Source: Hyphomicrobium sp. (GTDB taxonomy: Bacteria; Pseudomonadota; Alphaproteobacteria; Rhizobiales; Hyphomicrobiaceae). From it: a stretch of DNA of 53,203 bases. Below, one piece after another: positions 20,744 to 29,830 of the stretch (position 1 is its first letter; every line of letters starts with the position of its first letter). The notes under the pieces were generated by a model, which was not told the DNA's origin, did no database searches, and saw only the letters and a program-made list of their open reading frames with translations. The position numbers were made by a program, and so were the translations under genes. The stretch is from contig JAEUME010000008.1 of NCBI GenBank assembly GCA_016793445.1, forward strand, positions 1 through 53,203, written 5' to 3'.

Positions 20744-21442
20744 ATGGTGGCGCGAAACGAAGCTCTGGACGCCTTGGCCAAGGCGCCATTGTTCGGAACT
20801 CTGGATGAGACCGGGCGGGCGGCCGTTGCGCAGGAACTGCGCGAGGCAAGCTTCGATTCGGGGCAGAATATTTTCTCGCGGGGAGATCCCGGGACCGAAT
20901 TGCATATCGTCATCAAAGGCCGCGTGCGTCTGTCCGTGCTCACGTCCGACGGGCGCGAGCTGTCCTTTGCGCATGTGGAGCCGCCATCGATTTTTGGCGA
21001 GCTTGCCGTATTCGACGGGCGGCCGCGCTCGGCGGACGCAACCGCCGTCAACAAGGTGCAGACGCTGACGCTCTCGAAGGCCGCCTTCTCGCGTCTTTTG
21101 GGCGAGAGGCCGCAAGTTGCCGAGGCGGCCGTGCGATTCCTCTCAGCGCGCCTGCGCGACGCGGACGAACAACTGGAAGCCATCGCGCTGCATCCCATTG
21201 AAGCGCGTTTGGCACGCTTCTTTCTCGCTGCGGCCCGCCAGAAGGATCCCAATGGCAAGTCCGAGCGGGTCAGTGTGTCCCTGCCGATTTCACAAAGCGA
21301 GCTGGCCCTGCTCGTCGGCGCCAGCCGTCCCAAGGTCAACGCCGCGCTCGCTCTGCTGGAAGCCGAAGGGGCCATCGAGCGAAAGGGCGCCATCGTCGTT
21401 TGCGATATCGTGGCGCTGACGGGACTGGGCGCAGTCGACTAG
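20744..21442 (+). CDS. Crp/Fnr-family transcription regulator
   Basis: A 232-residue regulator: N-terminal cNMP-binding roll (APLFGTLDETGRAAV, GQNIFSRGDPGTELHIVIKGRVRLSV, cassette FGELAVFDGRPRSADATA), dimerisation helix, and a C-terminal winged helix with LPISQSELALLVGASRPKVNAALALLEAEGAIERKG. No N-terminal cysteine cluster is present, so it is not an Fnr-type iron-sulfur sensor. The cassette keeps the GEL and Arg-Ser features of cyclic-nucleotide binders. The ATG at 20744 has AAGG six bases upstream. The adenylate cyclase gene follows in the same direction, which suggests cAMP as ligand (inference). Confidence 0.9.
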   Translation: MVARNEALDALAKAPLFGTLDETGRAAVAQELREASFDSGQNIFSRGDPGTELHIVIKGRVRLSVLTSDGRELSFAHVEPPSIFGELAVFDGRPRSADATAVNKVQTLTLSKAAFSRLLGERPQVAEAAVRFLSARLRDADEQLEAIALHPIEARLARFFLAAARQKDPNGKSERVSVSLPISQSELALLVGASRPKVNAALALLEAEGAIERKGAIVVCDIVALTGLGAVD

Positions 21443-21535
21443 GTCTTTTGGAAGGCGTCGAGCCCCCCGCACCATGCTAGAACGATACAGGGAAGCCGGG
21501 AGGCGGCGCTCTGGCGTCGGCGCCGGCACAGCCGA

Positions 21536-22972
21536 TTGGGAAAGCGCCGAATGGGAGCCGGGCCAACGAGGATTGGGGATGTGCGGCCGCCGTTGGATGA
21601 ACATGCGCGCGGTCATGCATCCTCGACGCGCGCAGAGGCGTGCGCGCCAATTACACCGCCGGTGAACGCGAACCCACGCTCCCTGTCTGTGCACGCAAGC
21701 TCTCGCGTGGCAACGATCGAGCGTGTCTGGCGCGGCTTCCGCGGATTGCTGCGCACGCTGCTCTCGCCGGCTGGACGCCTTCTGTCGTGGCTCGCCACAC
21801 TCGGCACGGCGGGCTACCCGCCAGACACCCAGCGCCGGTTGAAGATCATCAACATGATCTCGGTGATCATTGTGATCTCCACGCTGGTTTTTGCGTACCA
21901 GCAGGCGATGGCGGACTACGCAAAGATGCGCCCCGTCATCTTGATGAACCTGCTACTTGCGGGCATCGCGATGCTCGTGCCGCTGGCGCACCGGATCAAC
22001 GATATCGCCGGCGCGCTGCTGATCGCGGTGGCCGAATTATTCGCACTGTTGTTCTTTACCGCCTATTTCGGCCGCTCGGCCGGCACACCGCTGATGTATG
22101 TTGCGTTCTCCGCAGCCCCCTTCGTCGTCTTCGGATTGGGACGCATCCGGCTCGTTCTTGCCACCGTGTTCACCGCACTCGCCCTGCACTTGTACGCATG
22201 GTTTTCCTTCCCCCGGTCCGTCGCATTACTGGCAATGGATAATGCGTTCCTCAACGCCAACTATCTGCAGGGCGCGGTGACGACGTTCGGCCTCATCGCT
22301 GCCTCCGTCTACTATGCCTTCAGCCTTGCCGAACGCGCAAAAGCCGAAACGGAAAATGTGCTGCGCAACGTGCTGCCGGATAAAGTCGTCGAACGCCTGA
22401 AGGCTCAGCCCGACACCGCCATCGCCGACGGCTTCACGGAAGCCTCTGTGCTGTTCGCGGACATCTCCGGCTTCGTCGCCATCGCGCGGGGCTTAGGGCC
22501 GGAACGTACGGTTGCAATGTTGAACAGGCTCGTCAGCCGTTTCGACGAGTTGGCAGCGAAGCATAGGGTGGAGAAGATCAAGACCATCGGTGACGCTTAC
22601 ATGGTTGCCTCAGGCGTGCCCGAGCCGCGCGCCGATCACGCCGTTGCCCTCGCCGACATGGCACTCGAGATGTTGCAGGCTGTTCAGGATATCGCACGCG
22701 AACTTGATCTGCCCATCAACGTGCGTGCAGGGATGGCGTCGGGTCCAATGATGGCGGGCATCATAGGAAAGCGGAAGTTCAGCTACGACGTGTGGGGCGA
22801 TCCGGTCAATCTTGCCAGCCGCCTGGAACAGGCGAGCACACCGGGCCGCATCCTGCTATGCCCGAACTGCAAGGCGGCGCTCGAGAACGATTTCGTGCTC
22901 GAACAGCACGGCGCCATCGAGATCAAAGGCGTCGGCGCACAGGAGACCTGGTATCTCAACGCGCGCCGATAA
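21536..22972 (+). CDS. Membrane-bound class III adenylate cyclase
   Basis: About 478 residues. After a basic N-terminus come six hydrophobic helices (about residues 105-265), then a short coiled linker (AERAKAETENVLRNVLPDKVVERLK) and the cyclase homology domain. Metal-binding aspartates are in FADISGFV and TIGDAYM. The adenine-specifying lysine (EKIKTIGDAYM) and aspartate (SYDVWGDPVNLASR) are both present, so ATP rather than GTP is the expected substrate; the transition-state Asn/Arg pair lies in NLASR. The start is uncertain: TTG at 21536 is the most upstream, with ATG at 21551 and GTGs at 21662 and 21707 as alternatives. It is downstream of and co-oriented with the Crp-like gene. Confidence 0.92.
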   Translation: MGKRRMGAGPTRIGDVRPPLDEHARGHASSTRAEACAPITPPVNANPRSLSVHASSRVATIERVWRGFRGLLRTLLSPAGRLLSWLATLGTAGYPPDTQRRLKIINMISVIIVISTLVFAYQQAMADYAKMRPVILMNLLLAGIAMLVPLAHRINDIAGALLIAVAELFALLFFTAYFGRSAGTPLMYVAFSAAPFVVFGLGRIRLVLATVFTALALHLYAWFSFPRSVALLAMDNAFLNANYLQGAVTTFGLIAASVYYAFSLAERAKAETENVLRNVLPDKVVERLKAQPDTAIADGFTEASVLFADISGFVAIARGLGPERTVAMLNRLVSRFDELAAKHRVEKIKTIGDAYMVASGVPEPRADHAVALADMALEMLQAVQDIARELDLPINVRAGMASGPMMAGIIGKRKFSYDVWGDPVNLASRLEQASTPGRILLCPNCKAALENDFVLEQHGAIEIKGVGAQETWYLNARR

Positions 22973-22999
22973 TCGGAGCATATTCCGCAGAACTCTGCG

Positions 23000-23488
23000 T
23001 CAGCCCTTCCAGTGCAAAGCGCACAGCAGCGTGAACAGGCGCCGCGCCGTGTCGGCGTCGACCGTCACCTTGCCCGAGAGCTTTTCTGCCAGGATCTTGC
23101 TGCCTTCGTCGTGCAGCGTGCGCCGGTTGAGGTCGATGGCCTGGATCCGCGCAGGCGGCGCCGTGCGCACCGCGTCGTAGTAATCGTCGCAAACAAGAAA
23201 ATAATCCTTCATGACGCGCTTCAGCGGCGTCAACGGCACCTGATGAGAGGCGACAGGCTCGGAGTCCTCGTCGCGCACGGTCAGTTGCAGGCGATCATCC
23301 GCGATCGCAAGATTGAGGCGGTAGGGGCCCACATCCATGCCATCGATGGCGAACGCATTGCCGTCGAGAATGTCGAAAATGGCGACTTCGCGCTCATGTT
23401 CGATGTTGGCGCTGGCGGGGCCCAGCGAACGCTGGTCGAGCGTAATCTCGACGAGTCGATCGCGGCTTTTGTTCGCTTCACTCGTCAT
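23000..23488 (-). CDS. UPF0262 family protein
   Basis: A 162-residue protein matching the alphaproteobacterial UPF0262 family: RLVEITLDQRSLG, EREVAIFDILDGNAF, GPYRLNLAIADDRL, and the conserved middle PLTPLKRVMKDYFLVCDDYYDA. Function unknown. It sits 17 bp downstream of hisD, its usual partner, and is probably co-transcribed with it. Confidence 0.93.
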   Translation of the reverse strand: MTSEANKSRDRLVEITLDQRSLGPASANIEHEREVAIFDILDGNAFAIDGMDVGPYRLNLAIADDRLQLTVRDEDSEPVASHQVPLTPLKRVMKDYFLVCDDYYDAVRTAPPARIQAIDLNRRTLHDEGSKILAEKLSGKVTVDADTARRLFTLLCALHWKG

Positions 23489-23505
23489 GATCCCGCCACT
23501 GCCTC

Positions 23506-24798
23506 TCAGCTTTCCAACCGCACTTCGACGGAACGGCGGTGAGCCTCAAGCCCCTCGGCGCGCGCGAGCATCATGGCTGCCGGGCCCAGCGCCTTCAACG
23601 CCGCGCCGTCGAGCTTCAAGAGCGACGTCCGCTTCATATAGTCGAGTACGCCAAGTCCCGACGAGAACCGCGCACTGCGCGCCGTCGGCAGCACATGATT
23701 GGAACCCGAAACGTAATCGCCGATCACTTCCGGCGTCATGGATCCAAGAAAGATGGCGCCTGCGTTGCGGATGCGCCGGGCGAGCCCCTCGCAATCGGCG
23801 GTGGCAATTTCCAGATGTTCGGCCGCAATGCGGTCGGCAAGGGGCGGAGCTTCATCCATAGAGGATAGTACGATTGTCGCACCAAAGACGTTCCAGCTCT
23901 CGCCGGCGATGTTGCCACGCGTCAGCGTATTGAGCTGGCGCTCGACAGCTTTGGTGACGTCGGCCGCAAAGCCCGCATCGTCCGTCATGAGGATCGACTG
24001 GGCCGCGGTGTCATGTTCGGCCTGGGCGAGCAGGTCGGCGGCAATCCATTCGGGATCGTTATTCTTATCGGCGATCACCAAAACTTCCGACGGTCCCGCG
24101 ATGGAGTCGATGCCGACAGTGCCGAACACCTGCCGCTTGGCGGCTGCCACGTAGGCGTTGCCCGGGCCTACGATCTTTACGACAGGGGCAATGGTCTTAG
24201 TGCCGTAAGCAAGGGCGGCAACGGCCTGCGCGCCACCGACGCGATAGATCTCTTCCACGCCTGAAAGCTGGGCTGCGGCCAGCACCAGCGGATTGAGTTC
24301 GCCACGCGGCGCGGGCACGACCATGACGATGCGCGGCACGCCGGCAACTTTGGCAGGCACCGCGTTCATCAGAACGGAGCTTGGATAGGACGCAAGACCG
24401 CCCGGCACGTACAGTCCGACACTCTCGACCGCCGTCCAGCGATGGCCAAGCTCCACGCCCGCTGCGTCGCGATAGCGGTCATCCTGGGGAAGCTGACGCG
24501 AATGGTGATCGCGAATGCGGTCCCGCGCGAGTTTCAGCGCCTCGAGGGTCTCCGATGCGCACTGCGCGACCGCCGCCTCTATTTCGTGAGCGCTTATTTT
24601 GATGCCGGCGGCGCCCAGATCCACAGCATCGAACTTTTTCGAAAAATCGATGAGGGCCGCATCGCCGCGCGCACGCACGTCATCGATGATGGCGCGCACC
24701 GCTTGCTCGACATCCTCGGAAACTTCGCGCTTCTGTGCCAGCAGCGCCCTGAAGTCCGTCTCGAAATTGGCGGCGGCGCTCTTGAGATGCATCGGCAT
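23506..24798 (-). CDS. hisD: Histidinol dehydrogenase
   Basis: A 430-residue NAD- and zinc-dependent enzyme catalysing the last two steps of histidine synthesis, histidinol to histidine. Signatures are GLYVPGGLASYPSSVLMNAVPAKVAG (kept in order), PGNAYVAAAKRQVFGTVGID, AGPSEVLVIAD, LLAQAEHD with the zinc-binding Gln and His, and the catalytic Glu-His in AAEHLEI. Length is normal. The start is ATG at 24798 or 24792. It lies between DUF2948 upstream and UPF0262 downstream, a conserved cluster that normally includes murA. Confidence 0.97.
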   Translation of the reverse strand: MPMHLKSAAANFETDFRALLAQKREVSEDVEQAVRAIIDDVRARGDAALIDFSKKFDAVDLGAAGIKISAHEIEAAVAQCASETLEALKLARDRIRDHHSRQLPQDDRYRDAAGVELGHRWTAVESVGLYVPGGLASYPSSVLMNAVPAKVAGVPRIVMVVPAPRGELNPLVLAAAQLSGVEEIYRVGGAQAVAALAYGTKTIAPVVKIVGPGNAYVAAAKRQVFGTVGIDSIAGPSEVLVIADKNNDPEWIAADLLAQAEHDTAAQSILMTDDAGFAADVTKAVERQLNTLTRGNIAGESWNVFGATIVLSSMDEAPPLADRIAAEHLEIATADCEGLARRIRNAGAIFLGSMTPEVIGDYVSGSNHVLPTARSARFSSGLGVLDYMKRTSLLKLDGAALKALGPAAMMLARAEGLEAHRRSVEVRLES

Positions 24799-24851
24799 CG
24801 TAAAATGCTTCGGCTCGGCCTTGAGCCGTCCTCCTCTTTAAGGTCTCATCC

Positions 24852-25316
24852 TCAGCTCTCGTCGCCGCCGTGGTTCGGAGCCCGCCGCGCCTTCCAGACG
24901 GCGCCCAGGTCTTTCAGCTCCGCCTCCACGCATTCGACAGTCAGCCGGATGGCGGCCCCGCCGGAAAATGTCAACGTGACATCGCCTGCAGCGCTCTCCG
25001 GCTCGGCCGAAGGTTCAAACACGATGGCAAGCAGCGCCAACGCCGCGCTCCTGTCCTTAAGGTCGATGTCGTGGACCTTGGCGCCCAGAACACGCTCAAA
25101 GCGCAGGCCGGACCGGCGCCGCTCCAGGCTCGCTTTCGCGCCTGATTTCACCTTGCCGGCCGCCGTTTCCCAATCGAACCGGTTGACGATGACGGCGAAG
25201 CGGCGTTCACGGGGTAGAAAGGCCATATCGCCGACGCGCAAAACCGCATCCTGAAGGTGCGCCGAAATGACGTTCAGGTCGTCGGAGTCGAGAGCGATTA
25301 ACTTGAGATCAGACAT
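24852..25316 (-). CDS. DUF2948 family protein
   Basis: A 154-residue protein of the DUF2948 family, seen almost only in alphaproteobacteria between murA and hisD. Characteristic stretches are LKLIALDSDDLNVISAHLQDAVLRVGD and RRFAVIVNRFDWE, with a C-terminal TFSGGAAIRLTVECVEAELKDLG. Cytoplasmic, function unknown. It is about 53 bp upstream of hisD and co-oriented. Confidence 0.92.
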   Translation of the reverse strand: MSDLKLIALDSDDLNVISAHLQDAVLRVGDMAFLPRERRFAVIVNRFDWETAAGKVKSGAKASLERRRSGLRFERVLGAKVHDIDLKDRSAALALLAIVFEPSAEPESAAGDVTLTFSGGAAIRLTVECVEAELKDLGAVWKARRAPNHGGDES

Positions 25317-25476
25317 CGAATCTGCGTTGCCGCTGCCCCCAATTGCAGGCCGTCGGTCGAGTGATAACCTTGCCGGAACCCCGGTGCAACCACGCCTCGC
25401 CGCATGGGACGATTTGCTTAAGTAAAGGCCGCCCGGCCCGTGCTTTCTGGGCGCGAAACAGCCGGGCGGGATTAAA

Positions 25477-25740
25477 TCACGGGCCCGTAGACCCCCGTGC
25501 CTTGTTCAATTCGGACTGGAGACGCGCAATCTCGCGTTCAGCGTCAAGCGCGGAGCCGGAGAAGCGGTCGCGTTCCCTTTCGAGCAACGCAATGCGCGCC
25601 GACGCATCCTTGTGCTGGCGCTCGTAGCCGGCTTGCACATGGCGGCGGCCACAAACGCGCCACAGAACGTAGCCCAGCAGCGCTCCCAGCAGAAACGCGA
25701 GGAGCAAGAACCACCACAGTTGCTGCACGAGATACATCAT
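25477..25740 (-). CDS. Small membrane protein with coiled coil
   Basis: An 87-residue protein: one transmembrane helix (LWWFLLLAFLLGALLGYVLW), then a cytoplasmic, charged coiled-coil segment (ARIALLERERDRFSGSALDAEREIARLQSELNKA). It starts with a double ATG; GGAGG lies three bases before the first and six before the second (25737). The gene is 14 bp downstream of the OmpA-type gene, so the two are probably co-translated. No family recognised beyond this layout. Confidence 0.75.
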   Translation of the reverse strand: MMYLVQQLWWFLLLAFLLGALLGYVLWRVCGRRHVQAGYERQHKDASARIALLERERDRFSGSALDAEREIARLQSELNKARGSTGP

Positions 25741-25754
25741 CGTCCTCCGGCGCT

Positions 25755-27392
25755 CTATTGGGTAGCCTGGGGCGGCCGCAGCTCAGCCTTCAATCCTGCA
25801 CGGCGCTCAATCTTGCGCGCATAGGGGCGCAAAATGCCGTCGCTAGGCTGGCGATACGAGTAGGCGCGCGTTTCCAGCTGCTTGGCATCCACGCCGCGCT
25901 CGACGAGCGCGGCACGCACAGCTTCCGCCCGGTCCTCCGACAGAACCTGATTGAGGTGTTCACCGCCTGTATAGTCGGAATGTCCGCCAATGACGATCGT
26001 CATAATCTCACAACTCTTGGAGAGCTCGGCGATGGCATCCAGGAACTTTGCGTGCTTGGGCCGCAGATCGGGCGAGCCGCTTCGGAATAGAATGTTATAT
26101 TCGCCGGTGAGACCGGCCAGACTGGCCGCGCACGCCTGAAACTGTTCGTCGCGCTCGGCAGTAAGGCGTTCTTCCTCAGCCTTCTTGCGTGCGGCTTCTT
26201 CTTCCGCCTTGCGCTTGGCTTCAGCCTCGGCCGCAAGACGTTCTTCCTCGGCCTTCTTGCGTGCGGCTTCTTCTTCGGCCTTGCGCTTGGCTTCAGCCTC
26301 GGCGGCAAGACGTTCTTCCTCGGCCTTCTTGCGTGCAGCTTCTTCCTCAGCCTTTCGCTTGGCTTCAGCCTCGGCGGCAAGACGTTCCTCCTCGGCTTTC
26401 TTGCGCGCGGCTTCTTCTTCCGCCTTGCGCTTGGCTTCGGCCTCGGCCGCAAGACGCTCTTCCTCGGCCTTCTTGCGTGCAGCTTCTTCTTCGACCTTGC
26501 GCTTGGCTTCGGCCTCGGCGGCAAGGCGTTCTTCCTCGGCCTTCTTGCGCGCGGCTTCTTCCTCAGCCTTGCGCTTGGCTTCAGCCTCGGCGGCAAGACG
26601 TTCTTCCTCGGCCTTCTTGCGTGCAGATTCTTCTTCGGCCTTGCGCTTGGCTTCAGCCTCGGCGGCAAGACGTTCTTCCTCGGCCTTCTTGCGTGCGGCT
26701 TCTTCTTCGGCCTTGCGCTTGGCTTCAGCCTCGGCCGCAAGACGCTCTTCCTCGGCCTTCTTGCGTGCGGCTTCTTCTTCCTCCGCCTTGCGTGTGGCTT
26801 CCTGAGCCGCTTCGATGCGGGCATCCTCTTGCGCAACGACAGGAGTCGTATCGTCGATTGCCAGCAAATCATTCTGCAAGGCAGCCACGATGCCCGGCAG
26901 ACCGATGATCGGCGCCAGCGCGGCTTTCGCGTTATCGAACGTCTTTGCCTTGGTGGAGGCGTCAGGCACCGTGCCAAGCACATGCCCCGTGTGATCGTCC
27001 ACACGCAGCGAGACACCATTCAGCCCCGCCAATGACAACAGATGCGCTGCATCTGCTTGGGCATTTTGCGTGAGCCGAACGGCCAGGGGCGCATCGCCCC
27101 TGTGCAGCATCTGCCAACCCAGCAGACCAAGGGGGATCAATCCCAGCAGGAGCCATACAGCCGCGCACAATGCGCACCGGCGGCGTTCCTGTTTGGCGTC
27201 GCGATCGCGCGGGTACTGGAGCCATCCGGCCGCATCGGCGAGGTCGCGGGTGCGCCGTCCATCCAACAGCCAATAGACGAGACCGCCCACAGCAACCATG
27301 GCCACGAACATTAGCGGCGCAGAGCCCACCCCTACCCCCGCGAGCATGGCTGCGGCGAGGGCCAATCCCATGCGCAAAATTTGGCGCAACAT
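25755..27392 (-). CDS. OmpA-family envelope protein with TolA-like repeats
   Basis: A 545-residue protein. Two N-terminal hydrophobic hairpins (about residues 10-45) and another helix (LLLGLIPLGLLGW, about 82-94) anchor it in the inner membrane. A periplasmic BON-like segment (LSLAGLNGVSLRVDDHTGHVLGTV) follows. Then about nine copies of a 24-residue unit of type AARKKAEEERLAAEAEA plus KRKAEEE form a long alpha-helix like TolA domain II. The C-terminus is an OmpA peptidoglycan-binding domain (GGHSDYTGGEHLNQVLSEDRAEAVRAAL). The design fits a protein spanning the periplasm from inner membrane to peptidoglycan. It is followed by the small coiled-coil gene. Confidence 0.88.
   Translation of the reverse strand: MLRQILRMGLALAAAMLAGVGVGSAPLMFVAMVAVGGLVYWLLDGRRTRDLADAAGWLQYPRDRDAKQERRRCALCAAVWLLLGLIPLGLLGWQMLHRGDAPLAVRLTQNAQADAAHLLSLAGLNGVSLRVDDHTGHVLGTVPDASTKAKTFDNAKAALAPIIGLPGIVAALQNDLLAIDDTTPVVAQEDARIEAAQEATRKAEEEEAARKKAEEERLAAEAEAKRKAEEEAARKKAEEERLAAEAEAKRKAEEESARKKAEEERLAAEAEAKRKAEEEAARKKAEEERLAAEAEAKRKVEEEAARKKAEEERLAAEAEAKRKAEEEAARKKAEEERLAAEAEAKRKAEEEAARKKAEEERLAAEAEAKRKAEEEAARKKAEEERLAAEAEAKRKAEEEAARKKAEEERLTAERDEQFQACAASLAGLTGEYNILFRSGSPDLRPKHAKFLDAIAELSKSCEIMTIVIGGHSDYTGGEHLNQVLSEDRAEAVRAALVERGVDAKQLETRAYSYRQPSDGILRPYARKIERRAGLKAELRPPQATQ
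26170..26800 (-). repeat. 72-bp tandem repeat inside the OmpA-type gene
   Basis: About nine direct copies of a 72-bp unit, recognisable from TTCTTGCG recurring every 72 bp (near 26182, 26254, 26326, 26398, 26470, 26542, 26614, 26686, 26758). Most differences between units are synonymous; single replacements give SARKK in one and KVEEE in another. Confidence 0.9.
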
Positions 27393-27558
27393 ACTCTTCT
27401 CCAGCCCCTGGATGCTGTGCCCGGAGTGGTAAATTACACAGTCACGCCCCGCGGACCGAAAATTGTAAAGAAATGGTCAACGGCGGTGGTTGATCCGTAA
27501 CCGCGTAACGGCAGACTTGGCCGGTGGCCAGGAATTTAAGGATGTTGGGTGGGATTAT

Positions 27559-28851
27559 TCAGCCGCTGGCGATACGTTCGACCAACGCTCCGCAGCGCGT
27601 CAGCTTCTGTTCCAACTGCTCGAAGCCGCGATCCAGATGGTAGACGCGATTGATGGTCGTCATGCCCTCGGCCATGAGACCGGCGATGACCAGAGACACC
27701 GACGCGCGCAGGTCCGTCGCCATCACCGGCGCGCCCGTCAACGTTTTCACGCCTTTGATCGTCGCGGTATCGCCGTGCAGGTGAATGTCCGCGCCAAGCC
27801 GCGCCAGTTCCTGTACGTGCATGAAGCGGTTCTCGAAGATTGTCTCGCGGATCACGCTGGTGCCGCCGGCACGCGTCACAAGCGCCATGAGTTGGGCCTG
27901 CAGGTCCGTAGGGAACCCAGGGAAGGGTTGCGTCTCGACCGACACCGGAGCGATGCCGCCATCGGTGCGCGCGACGCGAATGCCCCTGGGTGTTTCCTCC
28001 ACGCGCGCGCCGGTCTCAACCAACACGTCGAGTGCCGTCTTGAGATGCGTGGCCTTGGCGCCTTCAAGCAGAACGTCGCCGCCTGTCGCCGCCACGGCGA
28101 AGGCGAAGGTGCCCGTCTCGATGCGATCAGGAAGCACTGTGTGAACCGCACCCTCAAGCCGTTCGCGTCCCTGGATGCGCAACACCGAGGTGCCGATGCC
28201 GTCGATCCGTGCGCCCATCTTCACCAGACAGTCGGCCACGTCGCCGATCTCGGGCTCGCGCGCCGCATTCTCGATGACGGTTTCGCCGCGTGCGAGCGCG
28301 GCCGCCAGGAGAACGTTGTGGGTCGCGCCAACCGAAACCTTGGGGAAGACGATATGTGCCCCGCGCAATCCCTTGGGCGCCTTGGCAATGACGTAGCCGC
28401 CCTCGATTTCGATCTCCGCGCCCAGCGCTTTGAGGCCCATGAGATGGAGATCGACGGGCCGTGTGCCGATGGCACAACCACCCGGCAGCGAGACTTTTGC
28501 AATTCCCATGCGCGCAATCAGCGGCCCAAGCACCCAGAAGCTGGCACGCATGCGCGAGACCATCTCATAGGGCGCGGTCGTATCAACGACATCGCGGGCC
28601 GTCAGATGGAAGGTCTCGCCGAGGTGCTGGATGGGCCCCGTGCGCTTACCGTCAACGGCCAGATCGACGCCATGATTGCGCAGGATGCGCACCAGCAGAT
28701 TGACGTCGGCCAGGTTCGGCACGTTCTTCAGCGTCAGCCGGTCGTCGGTCAGCAAGCTGGCGATCAGCAAAGGCAAGGCAGCGTTCTTTGCACCCGAGAT
28801 CGGGATGATGCCGTTGAGTTGCTTGCCGCCGGTAATCTGGATGCGATCCAT
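27559..28851 (-). CDS. murA: UDP-N-acetylglucosamine 1-carboxyvinyltransferase
   Basis: A 430-residue cytoplasmic enzyme transferring enolpyruvate from PEP to UDP-GlcNAc, the first committed step of peptidoglycan synthesis. The KNAALP motif near residue 22, the catalytic cysteine in [15 protein letters not shown] (the residue attacked by fosfomycin) and the [20 protein letters not shown] stretch are all present. Length is normal. It is separated from DUF2948 and hisD by the OmpA-type gene pair, a departure from the usual direct linkage in this group. Confidence 0.98.
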   Translation of the reverse strand: MDRIQITGGKQLNGIIPISGAKNAALPLLIASLLTDDRLTLKNVPNLADVNLLVRILRNHGVDLAVDGKRTGPIQHLGETFHLTARDVVDTTAPYEMVSRMRASFWVLGPLIARMGIAKVSLPGGCAIGTRPVDLHLMGLKALGAEIEIEGGYVIAKAPKGLRGAHIVFPKVSVGATHNVLLAAALARGETVIENAAREPEIGDVADCLVKMGARIDGIGTSVLRIQGRERLEGAVHTVLPDRIETGTFAFAVAATGGDVLLEGAKATHLKTALDVLVETGARVEETPRGIRVARTDGGIAPVSVETQPFPGFPTDLQAQLMALVTRAGGTSVIRETIFENRFMHVQELARLGADIHLHGDTATIKGVKTLTGAPVMATDLRASVSLVIAGLMAEGMTTINRVYHLDRGFEQLEQKLTRCGALVERIASG

Positions 28852-29027
28852 GGATGGGTCCTAGGAGGGCGGCGAGGCAGCTTGAAGCATCCTCGCCGAA
28901 TTGAGACTCGGCTGCGCGAGAACGGCCCCATGAGGCACGCGTCCCCGATTCGTTTGCAGCAATTGCGCGCATGATTAGTCGCAGGCGCTGTGCCGCGGCA
29001 AGAGGGCGTGACGATGACCGCCGTCAA

Positions 29028-29133
29028 CCTGGAGCCGTTCCGGTTGCGACGGAATCGCGAAACGGCTCCAGGCTTTTGATTTGTCGTGCTTCTTATCGGA
29101 AAATCGGTTTCCCACTTTTCCGCAAAGCACTCT
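29028..29133. repeat. Dispersed repeat, copy 4 (both modules, inverted order)
   Basis: Module A (CCTGGAGCCGTTCCG mirrored by CGAAACGGCTCCAGG) followed by module B read in reverse (TCGTGCTTCTTATCGG to CCGCAAAGCACTC). It is the reverse complement of the layout in copies 2 and 3. Confidence 0.85.
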
Positions 29134-29208
29134 AACAGCCAGCGCCAAGCGGCGCCAAAGCGCCCTGGCCCTGCCGGGGTCAAGCGAAAGAGCGCACTGT
29201 TGCGCCCA

Positions 29209-29394
29209 TCACTCGTGCGTTTCCTCCTCGCCAGGGGGATCGTGCGCGCCGGTTTTTCCGCTTTGCGCCCCGCTGCGCGCCCGGGTGGCCGATTTCCGTT
29301 TGCGCAGATTGGCCCGCAATTCGGCCGCAAGCCGCTCACCCCGCCTTGAGGCGGCCTCCCCGTCACTGCCCTTTGCCTCGCGATCCTTGCCCAT
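29209..29394 (-). CDS. Small basic protein, unknown function
   Basis: A 61-residue, highly charged protein beginning MGKDREAKGSDGEA, with a core RGERLAAELRANLRKRK that resembles short conserved proteins found near murA in other Hyphomicrobiales. AGGAG lies nine bases before the ATG at 29394, which favours this start over the upstream TTG-type readings. No known function. Confidence rests on the ribosome-binding site and the ERLAA-LR-NL-RRK pattern. Confidence 0.6.
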   Translation of the reverse strand: MGKDREAKGSDGEAASRRGERLAAELRANLRKRKSATRARSGAQSGKTGAHDPPGEEETHE

Positions 29395-29626
29395 TCCACA
29401 ACGCTCCTTTGCGTCCGCCGCCCAAGGATAGCCCAGCGGCACGTCAAAGAGCGAGGCCACCAGCCCGCAACCGGGCAAAAATGCTCAACCGTTAACCGCT
29501 TGCCCGCCGGGGCGGGTTATGGCAGTGTCCGCCCGCTTTCGAGTGTGCCCGGCACAACCGCAATGCTCCGGCAGTCACGCTCCGGAAGCGCGGTTTATTG
29601 TGTTTTTCGACGCCACATTCAGATTA

Positions 29627-29701
<75 letters not shown>

Positions 29702-29744
29702 TCCCATTGAAATGCCTGTCGAATGTGGCTTTTCCGACCCGAAA

Positions 29745-29770
29745 TCGGGTTGACAGATCGGGTTGACAGA
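29745..29770 (+). promoter_or_regulatory. Left arm-type sites: two tandem 13-mers
   Basis: TCGGGTTGACAGA twice in tandem, 44 bp inside attL. The identical pair is at 45157-45182 near the other end, in the same orientation. Most likely integrase arm-binding sites. Confidence 0.7.
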
Positions 29771-29830
29771 AGACCCGAACAACCGCACCGTCCCCCAAAC
29801 CAATCCTCTCTAGGCAAGGGCCGGGGACCG

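Noticed and set aside
26185..26908. Repetitive frames opposite the OmpA-type gene
   Set aside because: They merely mirror the 72-bp repeat.
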